A stretch of 64,000 bases of DNA from assembly GCA_035458525.1 (NCBI GenBank), contig DATHZQ010000151.1, positions 1 through 64,000 of the forward strand, in the 5' to 3' direction. Positions 33,293 through 42,585 of the stretch are shown piece by piece (the first letter of the stretch is position 1; each line of letters starts with the position of its first letter). The stretch comes from DATHZQ01 sp035458525 (GTDB lineage: Bacteria > Actinomycetota > Acidimicrobiia > Spongiisociales > UBA5794). A program made the position numbers and the translations under genes. A model generated the notes under the pieces. The model saw only the letters and a program-made list of their open reading frames with translations, did not search any database and was not told where the DNA came from.

Positions 33293-34684
33293 CTACTCGA
33301 TCACGCCGCCTTCCGTCATCCGCTTGATATCGAGGAGCTCATCGACCTGCTCGGCCGTGAGCCATCCCTTCTCGACGACCACGTCGCGCACGTTGCGGCC
33401 CGAGGCGAAGGCCTCCTTGGCCGCTACGGCGCCCTTGTCGTACCCGATATGCGGGTTCAGCGCCGTCACCACGATGATGTTGCGCTCGACGAGCTCGCGG
33501 GCCCGAGCCTCGTCGGCCTCGACGCCGACCACGCACCGCTCACGGAAGGTGTCTGCGGCATTGGTCAACAGCGTGATCGACTGCAACAGGTTGTGCGCCA
33601 TGACGGGCATCATGACGTTGAGCTCGAAGTTGCCGTTGGCGCCACTCCACGTGATCGTCGTATCGTTGCCAATCACCTGAGCGGCAACCTGCATCATCAT
33701 CTCAGGCATCACCGGGTTGACCTTGCCCGGCATGATCGAGGAGCCCGGCTGCAGCGAAGGCAGCCGAATCTCGGTGATGCCGGTACGCGGTCCACTGGAC
33801 AGCCAGCGGAGGTCGTTGGCGATCTTGAAGAGCGATTGCGCCACCGTCTTGAGCGTTCCGGAAGCGTTGACGACGGCATCCTTGGCGGCTTGCGCCTCGA
33901 AATGGTCGTCGGCTTCGCGGAACGGATATCCGGTGATGGCGGCCATGTCGGCAATGACCGCAGCGGGATAGCCGTCGGGAGCGTTGATTCCCGTGCCCAC
34001 GGCCGTGCCACCGAGTGCGAGCTCGTCGAGCTCAGGCAGCATCCGCTCCAGACGCTCGACCCCCTTGCGGACCTGCGTCGCATAGCCACCGAATTCCTGC
34101 CCGAGGGTCACCGGGGTGGCATCCATGAGGTGCGTTCTGCCCGACTTGACGACGTCGCTGAAGTCGGCGGCCTTGGCGCCGAGCGCGTCGCCGAGGGAGG
34201 TCAGCGCTGGCACGAGGTCCTCGCGGATGGCTGCGGCCGCTGCAACATGAATCGCCGTGGGGATGACGTCGTTGGATGATTGCCCGAAATTGACGTGGTC
34301 GTTCGGATGAACGAGGCGCTCACCGCCGAGCTCACCGCCGAGGAGCACAGAGGCGCGGTTGGCGATGACCTCGTTTGCATTCGTGTTCGTCGACGTGCCC
34401 GACCCGGTCTGGAAGATGTCGAGCACGAACTGGTCATCGTGCGCTCCGTCCCGCACCTCGTCGGCCGCTGTAGCAATGGCCTTCGCCTTGTCCGCATCGA
34501 CGTGGCCCGCCGGGCCCGACACACGGGCCGCCGAGCCCTTGAGCAACCCCAAGGCCCAGATGAAGCGGCGCGAGAACCCGATCCCCGAGATTGGGAAATT
34601 GTCGACCGCACGTTGTGTCGACGCTCCGTAGTAGGCGCCGGCCGGTACCGACACCTCACCCATGGAGTCTCGTTCGATACGCAT
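33293..34684 (-). CDS. fumC: Fumarate hydratase class II
   Basis: A 463-residue class II fumarase, which interconverts fumarate and malate in the citric acid cycle. The superfamily signature GSSIMPGKVNPVMPE is complete, and TGSGTSTNTNANEV, HPNDHVNFGQSSNDVIPT and GRTHLMDATPVTLGQEF are the substrate-binding and catalytic regions. The length and lack of iron-sulfur cysteines fit FumC. The start MRIERDSMGEVSVP has AGGAG seven bases upstream. It stands alone on the minus strand between the methyltransferase and the sirtuin. Confidence 0.95.
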   Translation of the reverse strand: MRIERDSMGEVSVPAGAYYGASTQRAVDNFPISGIGFSRRFIWALGLLKGSAARVSGPAGHVDADKAKAIATAADEVRDGAHDDQFVLDIFQTGSGTSTNTNANEVIANRASVLLGGELGGERLVHPNDHVNFGQSSNDVIPTAIHVAAAAAIREDLVPALTSLGDALGAKAADFSDVVKSGRTHLMDATPVTLGQEFGGYATQVRKGVERLERMLPELDELALGGTAVGTGINAPDGYPAAVIADMAAITGYPFREADDHFEAQAAKDAVVNASGTLKTVAQSLFKIANDLRWLSSGPRTGITEIRLPSLQPGSSIMPGKVNPVMPEMMMQVAAQVIGNDTTITWSGANGNFELNVMMPVMAHNLLQSITLLTNAADTFRERCVVGVEADEARARELVERNIIVVTALNPHIGYDKGAVAAKEAFASGRNVRDVVVEKGWLTAEQVDELLDIKRMTEGGVIE

Positions 34685-34814
34685 TCGCTCACTCCTGCAG
34701 TCGGGACGATGCGCTCAGATTAGGACCGCCCGCTGCCGGTTCAGGAGGGCCGGAAGACCCCGCCACCCCAGCAATCGTCGCCGGCACAGCGTTTGGACCC
34801 GCCGTGGGCGCCGA

Positions 34815-35579
34815 TCAACCAGCCAGCGCCAAGGAGGTGGCCTCGGGAATGATCGTCGTCACGTCCCCGTCCAGCCGCAACGTGACGAGTGGGTTGCGAT
34901 CGTGGTCCGTCTCCCCTTGATTCACGATGACGTAGGGCGCACCGGTCGCTGCCGCATGCAACGGAATGTCGGCGGCCGGGTAGACGACGAGGGAGGAGCC
35001 AAGCGACATTGCCAGGTCGGCGTTCTCGGCTGCCGTATGCGCCCGTCCGAGGTCGACGGACCGCAGGCTCTGGCCGAAGCTGATCGTTGCCGACTTGAGG
35101 TAACCGCCGCAGGAGCACTGGGGAGCCTCACCGGTCTCGTGGAACGCAGCGAAATGCGGTCCAGGATCCGAACGCTGTAAGCACGACTGGCATTCGACGA
35201 GCCGAGCCGTGCCATGAATCTCCACGAGCTTCTCCGCCGAGGTCCCGGCGGCGGCGTGCAGGCCGTCGACGTTTTGGGTGACGACCATCTCCAGCTTGCC
35301 GGCGCGCTCCAACTCGACAATCGCTGCATGCGCCGCGTTGGGATTGGCCGCTCCGAACTCACGTGCGTCGGTCCACTTCTGCCGCCAGTACGTGTTGCGC
35401 GCCTCCTGTGAGGTCATGAAGTCCTGATAGAAGACCGGCCGCCGCGTGTTCCAAACCCCTTGCGGCCCGCGGTAGTCCGGGATGCCACTGGCGGTCGACA
35501 TCCCCGCCCCCGTGAACACGAGGATGCGGCTGGCGGCCGCGATCAACTCGGCCAGCCGCTCGACGTGGTGATCGCTCAT
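34815..35579 (-). CDS. Sir2-family NAD-dependent protein deacylase
   Basis: A 254-residue sirtuin. NAD-binding motifs VFTGAGMSTASGIPDYRGP and VTQNVDGLHAAAG are present, the catalytic histidine is in LVEIHGTARL and the zinc ribbon cysteines in VECQSCLQR and APQCSCGGYLKS. The late GSSLVVYPAAD motif is present. It removes acyl groups from protein lysines using NAD. The first motif reads GMS where many have GIS. Its start overlaps the stop of a small membrane protein gene (ATGA) downstream of sufC. Confidence 0.9.
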   Translation of the reverse strand: MSDHHVERLAELIAAASRILVFTGAGMSTASGIPDYRGPQGVWNTRRPVFYQDFMTSQEARNTYWRQKWTDAREFGAANPNAAHAAIVELERAGKLEMVVTQNVDGLHAAAGTSAEKLVEIHGTARLVECQSCLQRSDPGPHFAAFHETGEAPQCSCGGYLKSATISFGQSLRSVDLGRAHTAAENADLAMSLGSSLVVYPAADIPLHAAATGAPYVIVNQGETDHDRNPLVTLRLDGDVTTIIPEATSLALAG

Positions 35580-36004
35580 TCCGGATCTCCGCCGCTGAAC
35601 GTCGTTGCAATCACGTAGACGAACGCGGCGATGGTGACCCAGACCATCAGGGACCGGGCCGGCACCATCCATGCTCCCGAACCGCTCAGTGTCGTCGCGG
35701 CTTCGAGTGGTTCCCTCCCATACGCAAGCGCCTGCAGCGCCTTGTCCCGCTCGGTGCCGCGACCAACGACGTTGAACCTGCTGCCCACGAGTGTGTCCTC
35801 GGGAACCAACGCCGCCGCCCGGGCTTGCAGCGGCCTCGCCAGCACCAGCAGCAGACCGATCGTCACGACACCGGAGGCCACCACCCACCAGCCCTGGGTG
35901 AACAGCAGCGCCGTCAGACCGAAGAGCCATGCAGCCCACAGACGACGTACCTCGCGCAGATAGCGGCGTGCGTCCGGCTCGTCGGTGAAGCCCCAATCAC
36001 TCAT
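35576..36004 (-). CDS. Small membrane protein of unknown function
   Basis: A 142-residue protein, not recognised. Two hydrophobic stretches (LWAAWLFGLTALLFTQGWW plus VVTIGLLLVLAR, about residues 22-60) lie near the N-terminus and one (MVWVTIAAFVYVIATTF) near the C-terminus, with a soluble middle of about 50 residues. An acidic N-terminus (MSDWGFTDEPDARRYLREV) suggests it faces the cytoplasm. It lies 33 bases after sufC and overlaps the sirtuin gene start, so it is probably in the suf-sirtuin transcription unit. Confidence 0.65.
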   Translation of the reverse strand: MSDWGFTDEPDARRYLREVRRLWAAWLFGLTALLFTQGWWVVASGVVTIGLLLVLARPLQARAAALVPEDTLVGSRFNVVGRGTERDKALQALAYGREPLEAATTLSGSGAWMVPARSLMVWVTIAAFVYVIATTFSGGDPE

Positions 36005-36037
36005 GATCCGACAGTAGCTCGGCCGACCGCCATCCCC

Positions 36038-36808
36038 TCACAGACCCAGGAGCGGGTCGACCTCCTCCACCGGATCGGCGAGACCGAGCTCACGCCGCAT
36101 CTCGTCGTACCCGCGGTCTTCGAGTTCGTCGGCCAACGCTCTGCCTCCTGATCGCACGATGCGACCCCGCAGCATCACGTGGACACGATCCGGGCGCATG
36201 TACTGGAGAATTCGCGAGTAGTGGGTGATGATCAGCACGCCGAGGTTCGGGCCGCGCAGCGCTTCCACGAGTTCCGCAACCTCCCGCACTGCGTCGATGT
36301 CGAGCCCCGAATCGATCTCGTCGAGAATGGCGATCTTGGGGCCGGCGATGGCAAGCTGAAACATCTCGGAGCGCTTCTTCTCGCCACCCGAGAGGTCATG
36401 ATTGATGGCCCGATTGCGAAACGGCTCCATGCGCAGCAGCGAGCTGGCAGCGTCCACGCGTTCGCCGAAACCATCGCCGTTGGCGAGAGCGTGGGCCATC
36501 TCATCGACGAGTTCGTCGAGCTGCACGCCCGGGACCTCGATGGGGTACTGGAACGCTTCGAACAACCCGAGCCGGGCACGTTCGTGGGTCGGGAGCCCGA
36601 GAATCTCGACGCCGTCCACCGTGGCCGAGCCCGTGGCGGCGTAGTCGTTCTTGCCCATCAGGACATGCGATAGCGTCGACTTCCCCGAGCCGTTGGGACC
36701 CATCAACGCGTGAATCTCGCCGAACGGGACCTCGAGGTCCACGCCCTGCAGGATCTGGAGATCACCCAGCGCGGCTTGCAGGTTGCTGATCTTGAGTGCA
36801 GCGTTCAT
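36038..36808 (-). CDS. sufC: Fe-S cluster assembly ATPase
   Basis: A 256-residue ABC ATPase, the energising subunit of the SufBCD scaffold. Walker A GPNGSGKST, Q-loop, the signature DLSGGEKKRSEMFQLA (SufC-specific LSGGEKKR), Walker B IAILDEIDSGLDIDA and H-loop ITHYSRILQYM are all in place. It lacks membrane partners, as expected. The start overlaps the ferredoxin stop (ATGA), so sufD-ferredoxin-sufC are coupled. Confidence 0.95.
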   Translation of the reverse strand: MNAALKISNLQAALGDLQILQGVDLEVPFGEIHALMGPNGSGKSTLSHVLMGKNDYAATGSATVDGVEILGLPTHERARLGLFEAFQYPIEVPGVQLDELVDEMAHALANGDGFGERVDAASSLLRMEPFRNRAINHDLSGGEKKRSEMFQLAIAGPKIAILDEIDSGLDIDAVREVAELVEALRGPNLGVLIITHYSRILQYMRPDRVHVMLRGRIVRSGGRALADELEDRGYDEMRRELGLADPVEEVDPLLGL

Positions 36809-37134
36809 TGGGCTTCCTCCTCCGAGGGTAGATCGAGCATCACATCACCCGAGTCGACCCTGACCGTGTAGACAGGCACGGGTTGCGTCGCGGGCAGCGT
36901 CGCAGGAGCGCCGGTCGTGAGATCGAACTCCGAGCCGTGGCGGGGACATTCGACCTCGGCGTCGAAGACCTCGCCTTCGGCGAGCGATGCCTCGGCGTGG
37001 CTGCATCGGTCGCCGATCGCATACACGTCGTCCCCGATGCGGAAGACGGCGATGCGGTGCCGCCCGATGTCGACCCGCACGCCACGACCATGGGGCAGCT
37101 CGTCCAAAGCGGCGATGCGGACTGGTGTCGTCAC
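36805..37134 (-). CDS. Rieske-type [2Fe-2S] ferredoxin associated with SUF
   Basis: A 109-residue Rieske ferredoxin. The cluster ligands are visible as C-x-H in GDRCSHAEASLAEG and C-x2-H in VECPRHGSEFDLTTG. This is the non-haem dioxygenase ferredoxin type. Such genes are regularly placed between sufD and sufC in actinobacteria, where an electron-supply role in Fe-S assembly is suspected but not proven. Overlaps at both ends (ATGA with sufD and with sufC) show tight coupling. Confidence 0.92.
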   Translation of the reverse strand: MTTPVRIAALDELPHGRGVRVDIGRHRIAVFRIGDDVYAIGDRCSHAEASLAEGEVFDAEVECPRHGSEFDLTTGAPATLPATQPVPVYTVRVDSGDVMLDLPSEEEAQ

Positions 37135-38402
37135 ACCCGTCCCTCCTCTTGTGCCTCCACGAACTTGGCGTTGATCCGGGTGCCCAGCGGCTCGACGAGC
37201 CCTGCGTGGGGGAAGCGATTGAGAGCTTCCTGGAAGAAGCCGCGCACCTGAAGCCGATCTGCGCGCTCAGGATCGAGCCCGCGACTCATGAGGTAGTAGC
37301 GCTGTTCGTCGTCGAGCGGACCGACCGTCGAGCCGTGCCCGCAGCGCACGTCGTTGGCGAGAATCTCGAGGTTGGGAACAGACTGCGCGGCGGCACCCTC
37401 GGACAAGATCAGATTGCGGTTGGTCTGGAACGCATCCGTGCGTTGGGCCGACTCGTCGATGCGGATCATGCCGGTGAACACACTCAGTGCTTCGTCCTCG
37501 ACGGCACCCTTGAGGAACATGTCCGAACGAGTGTTGAGCCCCGCATGGTGCATGAAATACCGGTAGTCGAGGACCTGGTCGCGGTCCCCGAAGTACGCAC
37601 CAAGCACCTTTGCGGACGAGCCTTGCCCTTCGAGATCGACGGTGAGATGGAGACGGGAGAGGCGAGCTCCGATGCCCGCTTCGGCGAGCACGAGGTTGGC
37701 GTCCCGCCCCACGACTGCACGGGCATGCGCGATGGAGCGGCTCGTTCGGGCGAGATCCTGGACGACGGAGATCTTGACGTTGGATGCGTTCCCAGCCACG
37801 ACCTCGAGCCGTGGCACCACGAGGGTGTCGACGCCGCCCGTCGAGGCGAAGTTCACGACCACCGAAGCAGTGGCGGCTTCTTCGGCGAGGACGACGATGC
37901 GGGGGAATGTCACCGCATGCGGCGTCGCCGCGTGAACATCGACCACGACGAGGCCGGAGTCTGCGCCTCGGCCGACGTGCACGACGGTTGCGTCGGGTCC
38001 GAAGGCTCCGTGCGCGGCGGAGAACACGTCGGTATTGTCCGGCACGCCGACTGCCGAAGCGTCCTGCATCGCTACTTGAACGACTTCAGGTGCGTTGGCC
38101 AAGGAACCGAGCCACACCCGGTCGGAGGCGCCGTCTGGCGCAGTCGCCACGAACCCGTCCACCACGGTGATGGTGTGGGTAGCCGCAAGGTTGGCGAGTT
38201 CTGCGCCGGGCTCCGCCGGCTGGTCGACGAGGGCGAAGTCGTCCAATGCGAAGTCGAATTCGACGTAGCGCCACAACTCCTCTGCGGGGTCTGGCATCGA
38301 CAGCTTCCCGAAGTGGTCGAAGGCTGCGGCGCGCTGCTGTGCGCGCCATGGTGGCTCACCTGCAGAGACGCGGGCGACCGCGACGGCATCGAATGGGTTC
38401 AC
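37131..38402 (-). CDS. sufD: Fe-S cluster assembly protein SufD
   Basis: A 423-residue SufD, partner of SufB in the SufBC2D scaffold. It has the N-terminal alpha-helical region (PPWRAQQRAAAFDHFGKLSMPDP, then WRYVEFD), the beta-helix core and the C-terminal family region with NDVRCGHGSTVGPLDDEQRYYLMSRG (split here as NDVRCGHGSTVG and DDEQRYYLMSRGL). The GTG or ATG region at 38402 begins MNPFDAVAVARV. It leads the sufD-ferredoxin-sufC unit; sufB is not adjacent but lies 7 kb away at 45554-46960 on the same strand. Confidence 0.92.
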   Translation of the reverse strand: MNPFDAVAVARVSAGEPPWRAQQRAAAFDHFGKLSMPDPAEELWRYVEFDFALDDFALVDQPAEPGAELANLAATHTITVVDGFVATAPDGASDRVWLGSLANAPEVVQVAMQDASAVGVPDNTDVFSAAHGAFGPDATVVHVGRGADSGLVVVDVHAATPHAVTFPRIVVLAEEAATASVVVNFASTGGVDTLVVPRLEVVAGNASNVKISVVQDLARTSRSIAHARAVVGRDANLVLAEAGIGARLSRLHLTVDLEGQGSSAKVLGAYFGDRDQVLDYRYFMHHAGLNTRSDMFLKGAVEDEALSVFTGMIRIDESAQRTDAFQTNRNLILSEGAAAQSVPNLEILANDVRCGHGSTVGPLDDEQRYYLMSRGLDPERADRLQVRGFFQEALNRFPHAGLVEPLGTRINAKFVEAQEEGRV

Positions 38403-38580
38403 GTGGGTTCACGCTCCGAGTGGGGGGAACGCGCGGAAGGATACCCCGGTCCGCAGACGCACCCCAAAAAGACCGGACATTGGCTTTGCATTGATCGCCG
38501 GCTCGCCTAACGTTTCGCCCTTGCCGAGCCGCGGTAGGGAATTCGCGGCCGAACCCGAGAACAAAGGGGCTCAGGCACTC

Positions 38581-39342
38581 ATGACTTCACGACATCTCCT
38601 GGTCGCGCTCGCCGCCCTCCTGGCGGCAGCACAGATCCTGATCGGACCCGGCGCGTCGGCTCCTGCGGAGGCGGCCGAAGCGGTATCGCTCACGTGTTTC
38701 CCGCACGAACCGACCGACATGGTGTATCACGACACATGGGGAGCGGCCCGATCCGGCGGCCGCGGCCATCGCGGCACCGACATCATGAGCCCCAAGGGCA
38801 CTGAGGTGCGTGCCGTCGCCGACGGCTGGGTGGAGACGCTGAAGAGCGGACCACGATCGGGCTACTACATCCGCCTCGTCCACGAGGGTGACTGGGAATC
38901 GTGGTACATGCACCTGAACAACGACACCGCCGGAACCGATGACGGCCGAGGCGGGGCCGACGCTGCGTATGCCGAGGGCCTCGACGAGGGCATTTTCGTG
39001 CGAGCCGGTCAGGTGATCGGCTACGTGGGTGACTCCGGCAATGCCGAGTGGACAGGGTCCCACACCCACTTCGAACTGCACATCAATGGACGGGCAGTGA
39101 ACCCGTACCCGTACCTCGTCGACGTCGACGAAGCCTCCGCACGGCTGATCGACCTGGTCAGTTCGGTGGCCACGCTGCCTGCGCACGAGGTGGGCGGTGC
39201 CGCCAGCGGGGAGCTCTGGGGCGAACTCGTGGCGGCATCAACCGTCGATTGCCTGCCTGACTCTCTGAAGAACGTCATCCAGCATCTCTTCGGTGAGCTT
39301 CCCAGTGAAGGTGTTCTGCTGACTCGGGTGATAACTCGCTGA
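38581..39342 (+). CDS. Secreted M23-family peptidase (LytM domain)
   Basis: A 253-residue exported protein. The start MTSRHLLVALAALLAAAQIL gives a signal peptide with likely cleavage after the SAPAEA region. The M23 metal motifs are HRGTDIMSPKGTEV (HxxxD) and GSHTHFELHING (HxH), with EGDWESWYMHL between. It probably cuts peptidoglycan cross-bridges or acts as a LytM factor. An in-frame ATG at 38491 would put the signal sequence too far in. The last 35 codons overlap the end of the convergent uracil-DNA glycosylase by 105 bases, so the C-terminus may be a late extension. Confidence 0.85.
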   Translation: MTSRHLLVALAALLAAAQILIGPGASAPAEAAEAVSLTCFPHEPTDMVYHDTWGAARSGGRGHRGTDIMSPKGTEVRAVADGWVETLKSGPRSGYYIRLVHEGDWESWYMHLNNDTAGTDDGRGGADAAYAEGLDEGIFVRAGQVIGYVGDSGNAEWTGSHTHFELHINGRAVNPYPYLVDVDEASARLIDLVSSVATLPAHEVGGAASGELWGELVAASTVDCLPDSLKNVIQHLFGELPSEGVLLTRVITR

Positions 39343-39924
39343 GATCGACTGAGACCGCAACGCAACCGTGAGTCCGTGTCGAAACCGCGGGCGGGGACGC
39401 GGCAGTGCGAGGCCGAGCCTGCCGAGGCTGCGCCACAAGCTGACGTAGGCGTACGCTCCGAGGCACACGTACGCCACGACGTTGTTCAGGAGGCGCAGTT
39501 CCGCATCGAGCCACGCTCCACAGGCATCTCGCTCCGGGGGCGTCGGGCGGTTGCCGGGCGGGGCGCAACGCACCGCCCCGGTGATCCAAGCGTCGACCAG
39601 CCGCAGGCCATCTCGACGATCCCGTGACGTGGGCTGATTGGCAAAGCCATTGCGATGCAGGGCTCGAAACAGCCAGTCGCCGCTCCGATCGCCGGTGAAC
39701 ATCCGACCTGTGCGATTGGCCCCGTGGGCCGCAGGAGCGAGACCAACGACGACCAGCCTTGCGTTCGGGTCTCCGAAGCCCGGGACCGGTCGTCCCCAGT
39801 ACTCCTCGGTCGCAAACGCAGCCCGCCGCTCCCGCGCCACCTGCTCACGCCACTGGACGAGACGAGGACACGCCCGGCAGTCGACGAGTGCGGCGGAGAG
39901 CTCCTCGAGTGTCGCTCCGGTCAC
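39238..39924 (-). CDS. Family 5 uracil-DNA glycosylase (UdgB-like)
   Basis: A 228-residue [4Fe-4S] uracil-DNA glycosylase of family 5, which removes uracil and hypoxanthine from DNA. Motif one GLAPAAHGANRTGRMFTGD is characteristic, and the late motif SYHPSQQNTFTGKLT holds the second active-site loop. Four cysteines for the cluster are in DCRACPRL and VRCAPPGNRPTPPERDAC. The GTG start at 39924 overlaps the stop of the upstream lipoprotein gene (GTGA). The conserved C-terminus proves that its end lies inside the M23 gene's 3' part on the other strand. Confidence 0.9.
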   Translation of the reverse strand: MTGATLEELSAALVDCRACPRLVQWREQVARERRAAFATEEYWGRPVPGFGDPNARLVVVGLAPAAHGANRTGRMFTGDRSGDWLFRALHRNGFANQPTSRDRRDGLRLVDAWITGAVRCAPPGNRPTPPERDACGAWLDAELRLLNNVVAYVCLGAYAYVSLWRSLGRLGLALPRPRPRFRHGLTVALRSQSISASYHPSQQNTFTGKLTEEMLDDVLQRVRQAIDG

Positions 39925-41432
39925 TCCGGGCGGAGGAAGCTCGTGTCGTATTGCGTGTTGGCGCTCCAGATCATCCACCCGAGCTCCCGTTCTTCTACAA
40001 CGTCCTGGACCGCCATGATCTCCGCTGCGTTGAGTTGCCAGGTTTGGATCCAAGGCCGGTAGATGGAGAAGCCCCGGTCCCGAGGAATACCGGAGTCCAG
40101 TGCGAGCGTCACCAGCTCGACGGCATGCTCGTCCGGGTCTTCGTAGCCGTTCCAGCCGGGCGCATAGGTGTAGGTGTAGATCATCGGGCTGAGCACGTCG
40201 ATGGCGGTGGACAGCACCTCGGGCCGCTGACCGATGCCCTCGTCCCAATCGCTCGTCAGCGTGATCGCAAAGATGTCTGCAGCCACCGCGCAACCCATCG
40301 GGTTGAGCAGCGCATGCGCCTCCTCGAGGAAGGCTTGGATCGTCGCAACGCGGACTTCTTCGGTGTACCCGCCATCGACCTCGATGGTCGAGATGTCACC
40401 GTCGGACGGGAAGCGCACGTAGTCGAACTGGATCTCATCGAATCCCAGCTCACAGGCCTCCTGTGCGAGCGCCAACGGGTATTCCCATGCACCGCGGTCG
40501 GTGGCGTCGAGCCAGCCGATGTCCTTGTAGTTCCTCCACACACCACCGGTCGTGTTGTCACGGACCGCAATCTCCGGCCGGGCCCGGGAAAGGAAGTTGT
40601 CCTGGAACGTGGTGATGCGCGTGATCTTGTACAGACCGTGCGCGTCCATGTCCGCGATGACCTGCTCTACGTCGTAGAGGAAATTCGAGTTCAGCGCTCC
40701 GATCTCACTGACCGTGGGAACCGCGCTCTCGTGATAGACCCAGCCGCCCTCATCCTTGGTGTCGATGACGAAAGCGTTGACGACAGATTGATCGGCGAGC
40801 TCGAGGAGACCGGCCCACACGTCCGGGTCTGCGGCCTTGTCACCGCTGACCCGCAAGGCCCGGATGTCGCGGGGCTCCATCTGAATCTCTACGCTGAGCG
40901 CCTCGCCGTCCCAAGAGCCCGCAGCCGGCTCCCATGCAGGCCGCGTCACCGTCAGCTCTCCCGCAGTCGCCCGCGAAATCCGGAATGCCCCGGTGTCGTC
41001 CGTGACGGTGGTGCGGCCGTTCATAGCAACCGTCGTTCCGGGGAGCGGTTGACCGTTTGGCCCCACGACGGCGCCCTCGAGGATGTGCGGGTCCATCGTG
41101 ACCTCGACGGTGCCGTCGGTCGTCTCCGGGTATGCGGCGATCGAACCTGCTGTGGCTGAGAAGCCCGGGGCCGCCACGGCGTATTGCACGAGCTCGTCGG
41201 TCCACTCGAGGCTGATGCTCCCGTCTTCATCGGTGACGAGGACCTGCCGGTCGATCGTCACGTCGGCACCACTCACTGCAGTGCCGTCGTCAACTGCGAT
41301 GACGGTGAGGTTCAGGATCGGTGCCGGTGGTTCCGGAGTGAGCGCTGGATCCCCGGCTACGAGCGCGGCAGGACTGGCGCACGCGGTGGTGACGAGCGCC
41401 AGTGCGATGACTAGGAGGGGACTACGTCGCAT
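39921..41432 (-). CDS. Putative glycoside hydrolase lipoprotein (DUF4015-type)
   Basis: A 503-residue exported protein. The N-terminus MRRSPLLVIALALVTTAC is a signal peptide ending in a weak lipobox (TTAC). Two small beta-sandwich repeats with carboxypeptidase-regulatory-like features follow (VSGADVTIDRQVLVTDEDG and LPGTTVAMNGRTTVTDDTG). The C-terminal (from about 195) TIM-barrel-like domain has VNAFVIDTKDEGGWVYH, GFDEIQFDYVRFPSDG and DVLSPMIYTYTYAPGW, the marks of the DUF4015 family (putative glycoside hydrolase). It would act on wall or capsule glycans at the surface. The minus-strand frame extends upstream across the divergent sigma gene, but the signal peptide fixes the start. Confidence 0.85.
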   Translation of the reverse strand: MRRSPLLVIALALVTTACASPAALVAGDPALTPEPPAPILNLTVIAVDDGTAVSGADVTIDRQVLVTDEDGSISLEWTDELVQYAVAAPGFSATAGSIAAYPETTDGTVEVTMDPHILEGAVVGPNGQPLPGTTVAMNGRTTVTDDTGAFRISRATAGELTVTRPAWEPAAGSWDGEALSVEIQMEPRDIRALRVSGDKAADPDVWAGLLELADQSVVNAFVIDTKDEGGWVYHESAVPTVSEIGALNSNFLYDVEQVIADMDAHGLYKITRITTFQDNFLSRARPEIAVRDNTTGGVWRNYKDIGWLDATDRGAWEYPLALAQEACELGFDEIQFDYVRFPSDGDISTIEVDGGYTEEVRVATIQAFLEEAHALLNPMGCAVAADIFAITLTSDWDEGIGQRPEVLSTAIDVLSPMIYTYTYAPGWNGYEDPDEHAVELVTLALDSGIPRDRGFSIYRPWIQTWQLNAAEIMAVQDVVEERELGWMIWSANTQYDTSFLRPE

Positions 41433-41655
41433 CTTCTCCAACCCACGTGTCCGAGCAGACCAATCGTCGAGGTGGGTCTGTACAACAGTAGTGAGGTTCG
41501 TACGCGAACGAACCTGCGAACGGCTGCATTCGAGCGATTTGTCCGCACTTTTGACGTGCAGCTGCGTCACGAACCCGTTGCCAGATGGGCGTTCCGGTGA
41601 TAACTTCCGCCAGTCCCACGAGAGAGCCTTTCGATCCAATCGACGAGGGAGACCA

Positions 41656-42585
41656 GTGGCGAGAGGTGCCAAACAAGCGCCGGTCTCGGATCCCATCGGG
41701 ATGTACCTCGAAGAGGTGTCGTCCCATACTTTGCTGGATGCCGAGGACGAGGTCCGACTGGCAAGGACCATCGAGGCCGGGCGGCGAGCGCAGAGCCGGC
41801 TGGATACGGCCGGCAAACTCGCTCGGGCAGACCGGCTCGCCCTGGAAGAGGCAGTCCACGCCGGCGAGGAGGCACGCGCCGAATTCGTTCGCAGCAACCT
41901 GCGCCTCGTCATCTCGATCGCCAAGCGGTACACCGGTCGTGGGCTCGACATGCTCGATCTCATCCAGGAAGGCAATCTCGGGTTGATGCGCGCCGTCGAG
42001 AAGTTCGACTGGCGCAAAGGATTCAAGTTCTCCACATATGCAACGTGGTGGATCCGCCAAGCGATCACCCGTGGGCTCGGCAACCACGGACGGACGATCC
42101 GGCTACCGGTGCACATGGTCGATGTCGTGCGAACGGTGCAAGAAACTGGTTTGTCGCTCCTCGAAACGAACAGGCGAGCGCCGACCGTGGACGAGATCTC
42201 GCAGATGAGCGGGCTCGATTCAGACAAAGTGGTGGTGGCCCTCAACGCTCCCACCGACTGTGTCTCGCTGGATCGACCGGTAGGCGAGGACGGAGATGCG
42301 GAGCTGAGCGACTTCATCCAGGACGACGGCGCAGTCGACCCGTTTGTCGTCGTGTCCGAGGACGCAAGGCGCGCAGAGCTGCAGCGAGCGCTCACGCTGC
42401 TCGACGAGCGCGAACGAATGGTCGTGATCCTTCGCTACGGACTGCAGGGCCACCAGCCCCGCACGTTGTCTGACGTGGGCAAAGAGCTCGGCGTGACGAG
42501 AGAGCGGGTACGCCAGATCGAGCACCGCGCTCTTTCCAAGCTGCGGCATCCGAGTTGTGCGTACGACCTGGAGAGCCTGCTCTAG
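41656..42585 (+). CDS. Group 2 (principal-like) RNA polymerase sigma factor
   Basis: A 309-residue sigma-70 factor. Region 1.2 is DPIGMYLEEVSSHTLLDAED, region 2 is ISIAKRYTGRGLDMLDLIQE then KGFKFSTYATWWIRQAITR (about 98-140), region 3 follows, and region 4 has the helix-turn-helix LSDVGKELGVTRERVRQIEH (about 270-290). It lacks the long region 1.1 of the housekeeping factor, so it fits group 2 (SigB/HrdA-type). The GTG start has GAGGGA upstream. The 223-base gap to the divergent lipoprotein gene should hold its promoter. It ends with a four-base overlap with the radical SAM gene on the other strand. Confidence 0.92.
   Translation: MARGAKQAPVSDPIGMYLEEVSSHTLLDAEDEVRLARTIEAGRRAQSRLDTAGKLARADRLALEEAVHAGEEARAEFVRSNLRLVISIAKRYTGRGLDMLDLIQEGNLGLMRAVEKFDWRKGFKFSTYATWWIRQAITRGLGNHGRTIRLPVHMVDVVRTVQETGLSLLETNRRAPTVDEISQMSGLDSDKVVVALNAPTDCVSLDRPVGEDGDAELSDFIQDDGAVDPFVVVSEDARRAELQRALTLLDERERMVVILRYGLQGHQPRTLSDVGKELGVTRERVRQIEHRALSKLRHPSCAYDLESLL

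Noticed and set aside
38403..38580. Possible c-di-AMP (ydaO-type) riboswitch before the M23 peptidase
   Set aside because: The phrase CCGAACCCG close to the start recalls the 3' part of such elements found before wall hydrolases, but the rest of the fold could not be traced in the 178-base gap. A covariance-model search of this gap would decide.
41433..42395. Upstream extension of the lipoprotein frame across the sigma factor gene (824 codons in total)
   Set aside because: The extension is antisense to conserved sigma regions, and a clear signal peptide begins at 41432.
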